Of a stretch of DNA of 64,000 nucleotides, positions 59,280 through 64,000 are shown piece after piece. The stretch is from Campylobacteraceae bacterium. GTDB taxonomy: Bacteria > Campylobacterota > Campylobacteria > Campylobacterales > Sulfurovaceae. The notes under the pieces are model-generated. The model saw only the letters and a program-made list of their open reading frames with translations, did no database searches and had not been told where the DNA came from. Positions within the stretch are counted from its first letter, which is position 1. Each line of letters begins with the position of its first letter. A program made the position numbers and the translations under genes. The stretch is taken from the NCBI GenBank assembly GCA_027068975.1, contig JALXFN010000029.1:1-64000 (forward strand), written 5' to 3'.

Positions 59280-60746
59280 TTACTCAGGAATTAAAGTCCA
59301 ACCTGGCTTAAGTTTTGCTTTGTAGATAAACAGGTGGTGTAATACATGTTTAATCCAGTGTCCAGCAAGACCAATTTCACCAAAGGTATAACCAAGGTCT
59401 CTTCCTAATCCTGGATATTTTTCAAAGTCAGGAACAACAGGGTAAACAGTAAGTGCTGCCGCAGTACCATCAGTTAACCCTTTACCAGCTGAAGCAACAC
59501 ATGCTGCACCCATTTCAGCCATAGAAGCTTTATGAAGTTCAGCATTTGGGTCTTTAATAAGGTCACAAATAGAGTGAGCAACTGTTTTACCAATAATACC
59601 TGAAGGCATACCTGTTCTAGGTGGTGTAGGGAAAATTGGTGTTCCAGCAGGAGAACTCATTGGTTTAGAGATTGGGTGTGGAGGAGCAAATGCAATACCA
59701 CAAGCAAACATATTTGGATAGTCAGGGTTTTGGTATGTAGAAGGCCAATCAGATGCTTTCCAGTTTGCATAGTCACCAGCATCATATTTTGCATCAACTT
59801 TCATAAATCCATTTGGTGCGAAAATTTTATCTGTCATGTCTGAACCATCTTTTGCAACAGCAGTTAGACCAACACCAGCAAATGGTGGGATAAGCATTGC
59901 AAAGTCAAACTCCTCTTCACCAGTTGAACCATCAAGAAGTTCATACTCTAATTTTCCAGCTTCTACTTTAGAAACGTGAGCCCCAATTAACCATGGAATA
60001 TTTCTTTCAGAGTATAGCGATTCTGCAAACAGTCTTGAAGATGCAGCATAACCACCACGGTTCATATGAAGACCACCAATTCCGAAGTCACCAAGGAAAG
60101 ACTCATTTGAAATCCACTTGATATCTAGCATGTCTCTTACACCAGCTTTTTTAGCTTCATGTTCGATGTTAAAGATGTACTCAAATGCAGCACCTTGACA
60201 AGTACACATACCATGACCTGTACCTACAACAATCTTCTGTCTCTCTCCAGCTTTAGCTTTGTCAAATACTTTTCTAAGCTCTTCATTAGCGTGAACAGCA
60301 TGGTCAGCTGTACATACTGAAACAGTATGCTCACCAAGAGTTGTACCCTCACCAAGACCTGGAGTTGCACCAAAGTTTAGTTTTGGACCAGTTGCATTGA
60401 TAAGGTAGTCATATTCAACCTCTTCTGTCTCACCAGCAGTGTCCTCTTTTGTAGACTCTATAGTAATGTATGGAGTATCACTATCAGCATTTCCTTCTGG
60501 GTGAATTGAAATAGCTTTCGCTTGTTTAAAGTCAATTCCGGCTTTTTTATAAACTGGTGCTAAAGGAAATACCACATCCTCTTTTGTCATTTGACCAACA
60601 CCAACCCAAATGTTTGATGGAATCCAATTCCAGTTACTATTAGGTGTTACCACAATTACTTCGTGATCTTTTCCTAGCCATTTTTTTGCAAATGTTGCTG
60701 CTGTATGTCCAGATACACCACCACCCATTATTACTACTTTTGCCAT
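59280..60746 (-). CDS. sqr: Sulfide:quinone oxidoreductase-like flavoprotein
   Basis: The 488-residue protein has the FAD-binding start KVVIMGGGVSGHTAA and the second Rossmann segment ATGPKL. The three Cys of the SQR catalytic scheme are present: Cys145 (VSVCTADHA), Cys181 or Cys183 (GMCTCQGAAFEY) and Cys349 (NMFACGIAFAPP). A C-terminal amphipathic region (IKHVLHHLFIYKAKLKPGW) fits membrane attachment. The extra length against ~430-residue SQRs lies in inserts. The SQR subtype cannot be told. Sulfide oxidation to polysulfide with transfer to quinone is expected. Confidence 0.88.
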   Translation of the reverse strand: MAKVVIMGGGVSGHTAATFAKKWLGKDHEVIVVTPNSNWNWIPSNIWVGVGQMTKEDVVFPLAPVYKKAGIDFKQAKAISIHPEGNADSDTPYITIESTKEDTAGETEEVEYDYLINATGPKLNFGATPGLGEGTTLGEHTVSVCTADHAVHANEELRKVFDKAKAGERQKIVVGTGHGMCTCQGAAFEYIFNIEHEAKKAGVRDMLDIKWISNESFLGDFGIGGLHMNRGGYAASSRLFAESLYSERNIPWLIGAHVSKVEAGKLEYELLDGSTGEEEFDFAMLIPPFAGVGLTAVAKDGSDMTDKIFAPNGFMKVDAKYDAGDYANWKASDWPSTYQNPDYPNMFACGIAFAPPHPISKPMSSPAGTPIFPTPPRTGMPSGIIGKTVAHSICDLIKDPNAELHKASMAEMGAACVASAGKGLTDGTAAALTVYPVVPDFEKYPGLGRDLGYTFGEIGLAGHWIKHVLHHLFIYKAKLKPGWTLIPE

Positions 60747-61025
60747 AGCTTTCCTTTGTTAAATTAATTTATTTATCTTCTATTATAGGAGTAATAAATT
60801 TAAATGAAAATTAAAAAGAGTAAATTCATGAACTTTATTTATTGAAAATACTCAATTATAGTGATAATTATAATTTATAATTATTTATCTTATAAAATTA
60901 CTTATGATAGATAACATTAATTATTTTATTATATTTTTTAATGTTATCTATCTTCAAAACTAATATTTTCTATGAAAGGATTATTCAAGTATAATCACTT
61001 AATGAATTTATAGAGAGTAAAACCA
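60747..61025. other. Divergent promoter region
   Basis: This 279-base AT-rich gap separates the SQR-like gene from the ABC transporter genes. Several TATAAT-like strings occur on both strands; no clear palindromic operator or RNA gene is seen. Confidence 0.45.
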
Positions 61026-63203
61026 ATGAATCGATATTTTTTTAAAGTCCTCTTACTACTACTTATGAGTTTAGATATCCATGCTGATGTTTGGAACACT
61101 CCTCATGATAGTGAAAAAGTGAAAAAAGAGGTTCTGTTCTCCTCTTTTTCTATTCCCCCAAAACGTTTAGACCCTGTTGTATCGTACAGCTCTAATGAGT
61201 GGGCGATTATGGGGCAGATTTATGAGCCACCTTTGCAGTACAACTACCTAAAACGTCCCTATGCTTTGGAGCCATTAACTTTAATAAAGATGCCTACTAT
61301 ACGGTATTTGGATAGTAAAGGAGATGAAGTAGAAGAGGGCGATAAGAATCTGGCTTTTTCAGAATATACCTTAACTCTTAGAGACGATATAAACTACCAA
61401 AACCACCCCTCATTTGTAAAAAATGAAAAAGGTGAGTTACTCTATGGTGCGTTAAGTAATTATGAGTTAGAAAAAATTAAAACACTTGATGATTTTGAAA
61501 AAACAGCATTTCGTAAACTAAAAGCAGAAGATTATGCCTATGCCATCAAAAGAATGGCAGTACGTCAAAATCACTCACCTGTGCTAGATGTATTTCAAGA
61601 GTATATAGTAGGGTTAGAGGAGTTCTCTAAAAAGATTACAGCCATTGCCAAAGAGAAAAAAGCTAAAAATAAGCCACTGGATTTACGTGCCTATAATATA
61701 GAAGGAGTTACGGTTGTAGATGACCACACTTTAAAAATCAAGCTTAAAGGTCTCTACCCTCAGTTCTCTTATTGGCTGACCATGAATTTTTTTGCACCCA
61801 TCCCTTGGGAGGCAGACCTGTTTTATCAGCAACAAGGTTTGGTAGAAAAAAACCTAACCTTGCGTTGGTTTCCTGTGGGGACAGGGGCGTACTATTTGGC
61901 AGAGAACAACCCAAATAAACAGATGAGATTGGTTGCAAACCCCAACTATCATAGTGAATACTACCCCACACTTAGTCAAGAAGAGGCAGAAAAATCAAAT
62001 GTTCCAAAAGAGTTACTTAAAGATAGTGGAAAAAAACTACCATTTATTAAAGAGGTAATCTACTCACTAGAAAAAGAGAGCATTCCTCTGTGGAATAAGT
62101 TTCTTCAAGGCTACTATGATGCTTCAGGAATCAGTTCTGAAGCCTTTGACCAAGCTGTCCAAATATCTTTAGGTGGCGAGATGGCTTTAAGTGAGGAGAT
62201 GGTTAAAAAAGGCATTGTCTTAAAAGGTTCAGTTGAACCTTCTATTTTTTACTTAGCATTCAATATGGTAGACCCTGTTGTGGGTGGCTACTCTGAGTCG
62301 GCTAAAAAGTTACGACAAGCCATAAGCATTGCTCAAAATGAGGAGGAGTATATCTCTATCTTTAGAAATGAACGAGGGCTTCCTGCACAAGGGCCTATTC
62401 CTCCTGGAATTTTTGGATATGAAGAGGGTGAAGCAGGAACCAACAAAGTAGTTTATGATTGGAAAGAGGGAAAACGTGTTAGAAAACCCTTAGAGGTAGC
62501 CAAACAACTTTTGGCAGAAGCAGGGTACCCTAATGGTGTCTCAAAAGAGACAGGTAAACCTTTGGTTCTCTACTATGACACTACAGCTACAGGACCTGAT
62601 GATAGGTCGCTAATGGATTGGAGACGAAAACAGTTTGACAAATTGGGCATACAACTGGTTATTCGCTCTAGTGACTACAACCGTTTTCAAGACAAAATAA
62701 GAAAAGGAAAGGCACAACTATACTCATGGGGTTGGAACGCAGACTACCCCGACCCTGAAAACTTTCTGTTTTTGCTTTATGGTGGTAATGCCATAGTAAA
62801 AACAAATGGTGCAGGAATAAACTCTTCAAACTACCAAAACCCAAAGTTTGACAAACTTTTTGAGGAGATAAAAACCATGAAAAACTCTCCTTTACGTTTA
62901 GAGAAAATAAGAAAAATGATAAAAATAGCCCAAGAAGATGCCCCATGGGTGTGGGGTTTTCACCCTAAATCACTAGCACTAACACACAAATGGTTTAGCA
63001 ACGTTCTGCCCCACGCCATGGCAAACAACACACTAAAATATAAACGAATAGATGCTAAGTTACGGGTTGAAAAACAAGAGGAGTGGAATCAACCTGTGGT
63101 ATTGCCTCTTGTTTTGTTATTAATTTTCATACTATTGGTGAGTTACCCTTTGTACCGAGCTTATCAAGGTCGGCAGAGAGCTGTGATAAAAGGAGATGAT
63201 TAA
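61026..63203 (+). CDS. Peptide/nickel-type ABC transporter substrate-binding protein, 725 aa
   Basis: A signal peptide ends at DIHAD. The protein belongs to the solute-binding family 5: FSIPPKRLDPVVSYSSNEWA near the start, the DDHTLKIKLKGLYPQFSYWL segment, WFPVGTGAYYL and a C-terminal GWNADYPDPENFLFLLYGG block typical of oligopeptide binders. At 725 residues it is longer than usual (~500-600). It ends with a membrane helix (LPLVLLLIFILLVSYPLYRA), so it is anchored at both ends or held by the C-terminus. The permease gene follows directly. Confidence 0.9.
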   Translation: MNRYFFKVLLLLLMSLDIHADVWNTPHDSEKVKKEVLFSSFSIPPKRLDPVVSYSSNEWAIMGQIYEPPLQYNYLKRPYALEPLTLIKMPTIRYLDSKGDEVEEGDKNLAFSEYTLTLRDDINYQNHPSFVKNEKGELLYGALSNYELEKIKTLDDFEKTAFRKLKAEDYAYAIKRMAVRQNHSPVLDVFQEYIVGLEEFSKKITAIAKEKKAKNKPLDLRAYNIEGVTVVDDHTLKIKLKGLYPQFSYWLTMNFFAPIPWEADLFYQQQGLVEKNLTLRWFPVGTGAYYLAENNPNKQMRLVANPNYHSEYYPTLSQEEAEKSNVPKELLKDSGKKLPFIKEVIYSLEKESIPLWNKFLQGYYDASGISSEAFDQAVQISLGGEMALSEEMVKKGIVLKGSVEPSIFYLAFNMVDPVVGGYSESAKKLRQAISIAQNEEEYISIFRNERGLPAQGPIPPGIFGYEEGEAGTNKVVYDWKEGKRVRKPLEVAKQLLAEAGYPNGVSKETGKPLVLYYDTTATGPDDRSLMDWRRKQFDKLGIQLVIRSSDYNRFQDKIRKGKAQLYSWGWNADYPDPENFLFLLYGGNAIVKTNGAGINSSNYQNPKFDKLFEEIKTMKNSPLRLEKIRKMIKIAQEDAPWVWGFHPKSLALTHKWFSNVLPHAMANNTLKYKRIDAKLRVEKQEEWNQPVVLPLVLLLIFILLVSYPLYRAYQGRQRAVIKGDD

Positions 63204-64000
63204 ATGCTAAGCTACATAATAAAAAGAATACTATACGCTATTCCTATTCTCATAGGGGTCAACCTCATAACCTTCATGCTCTTTTTCATGGTCAACACAC
63301 CCGATGACATGGCACGGGCTCAGTTGGGAGCCAAACAGGTTACGCCTGAACTCATACAGTCATGGAAAGAAGAAAAAGGCTACGACAAACCACTTTTTCT
63401 TAACCAAAAAGCAGAAGGCATAGAGGTTGTAACCGATACTCTTTTTGTCAAAGAGTCCCTCAAACTCTTTAGCTTTGACTTTGGATTCTCGGATGCCAAC
63501 CGTGACATTGGTTCGGACATAAAAGAGAGAATGATGCCAAGTTTAGCCATTGCTTTACCCACCTTTGTCATAGCGTTAATCACCAACATCTCCTTGGCTC
63601 TCTTACTTGTGTTGTTTCGTGGTTCCACCCTTGACACAAGCATGATGATCGTAGCCGTCATGATAATGTCCGTCTCTGGACTCTTCTACATCATCGCTGG
63701 GCAAGTACTCTTTTCTAAAGTGTGGCACTGGGTTCCCATCTCTGGCTATGAGAGTGGCTGGGCTGGGTTAAAGTTTATTATTTTACCTGTCATGATAGGC
63801 GTATTTGCAGGTATCGGTTCAGGGGTGCGTTGGTATCGTTCCATTTTTTTAGAACAGATAAACCAAGACTACGTACGAACAGCCAGAGCTAAAGGCTTGT
63901 CCGAACTACGTGTTCTCTTTGGGCATGTTCTACGCAATGGTATGTTGCCTATTTTAACAGGTGTGGTTGTGGTTATTCCCCAACTCTTCATGGGTTCACT
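63204..64000 (+). CDS. ABC transporter permease (OppB/YejB type), 5' part
   Basis: The frame starts right after the binding protein's stop (AAGGAG lies within that gene's end) and is open to the window end, giving 265 residues. It begins MLSYIIKRILYAIPILIGVN, the usual first helix of OppB-type permeases. A long periplasmic loop and further helices follow. The coupling (EAA-like) loop DYVRTARAKGLSELRVLFGH for contact with the ATPase is complete. It continues beyond the window, where a second permease and ATPase are expected. Confidence 0.92.
   Translation, partial: MLSYIIKRILYAIPILIGVNLITFMLFFMVNTPDDMARAQLGAKQVTPELIQSWKEEKGYDKPLFLNQKAEGIEVVTDTLFVKESLKLFSFDFGFSDANRDIGSDIKERMMPSLAIALPTFVIALITNISLALLLVLFRGSTLDTSMMIVAVMIMSVSGLFYIIAGQVLFSKVWHWVPISGYESGWAGLKFIILPVMIGVFAGIGSGVRWYRSIFLEQINQDYVRTARAKGLSELRVLFGHVLRNGMLPILTGVVVVIPQLFMGS

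Noticed and set aside
59068-59325. 85-codon plus-strand frame
   Set aside because: It lies opposite the 53-residue minus-strand gene and the end of the SQR-like gene, lacks a good ribosome site and has no family-like sequence.
63380-63661. 93-codon minus-strand frame
   Set aside because: Antisense to the clearly coding ABC permease.
1-64000. tRNA, rRNA, riboswitch or prophage genes
   Set aside because: Reading the gaps showed no cloverleaf-like or rRNA-like sequence, no recognisable riboswitch core and no phage structural or integrase genes; a covariance-model scan would be needed to exclude small RNAs fully.

Overview
The window looks like chromosome of a sulfur-oxidising, chemolithotrophic member of the Campylobacterota (Epsilonproteobacteria), most like Sulfurovum or Sulfurimonas. 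This is inferred from AT-rich DNA, a soxXYZAB cluster without soxCD, a sulfide:quinone oxidoreductase-like flavoprotein, a petABC operon whose PetC carries two CxxCH motifs, a QueE with GCDT-type cysteine spacing, and tight gene packing with TATAAT -10 boxes. The species cannot be fixed from sequence alone.

Layout. 1-6.6 kb: 5' part of a sensor kinase, two hypothetical proteins, ribE, mnmG and a PKD-like lipoprotein. 6.8-17.5 kb, minus strand: a sulfur-oxidation region. A Cache-domain protein, an OmpR-type regulator and a histidine kinase lie directly upstream of soxXYZAB. A porin follows, then a cytochrome c-thioredoxin fusion, a DsrE-like protein and a DUF302 protein. A perfect tandem 11-bp repeat over the soxX -35 region is a good candidate operator for the adjacent regulator. 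17.6-26.4 kb: petABC (bc1 complex), moaA, a MntA/HepT pair, a decayed gene, queE and leuC.

26.7-36.8 kb: an operon-like run of six exported proteins built on DUF11-type repeats around one 1483-residue protein with an apparent outer-membrane barrel. They share N-terminal, central and C-terminal sequence motifs. This is the best candidate for an undescribed surface-assembly system. 36.8-48.8 kb: an accessory stretch of SPOR-like, ankyrin, WD40, thioredoxin-ankyrin, lipoprotein and membrane proteins. It ends at a junction that removes the N-terminal half of a YgiQ-family radical SAM gene. 50-58 kb: yajQ, a Cys-type formate dehydrogenase-like protein, yraN, a membrane/VWA-like pair, a probable small RNA and an AAA ATPase. 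58-64 kb: a peptide deformylase homologue that has lost its metal ligands and gained a membrane tail, a small gene behind the SQR-like flavoprotein, and the start of a peptide-type ABC importer.

How the parts fit together. Reduced sulfur compounds would be oxidised by the Sox proteins and sulfide by the SQR-like enzyme, with electrons entering through periplasmic cytochromes or quinone and the bc1 complex. The cytochrome-thioredoxin, DsrE-like and DUF302 genes are likely redox or sulfur-handling accessories. Small palindromes with a GTAGG head, twice as inverted 102-bp pairs, are scattered between genes and look like REP/BIME elements. No rRNA, tRNA, CRISPR array or intact insertion sequence was recognised.
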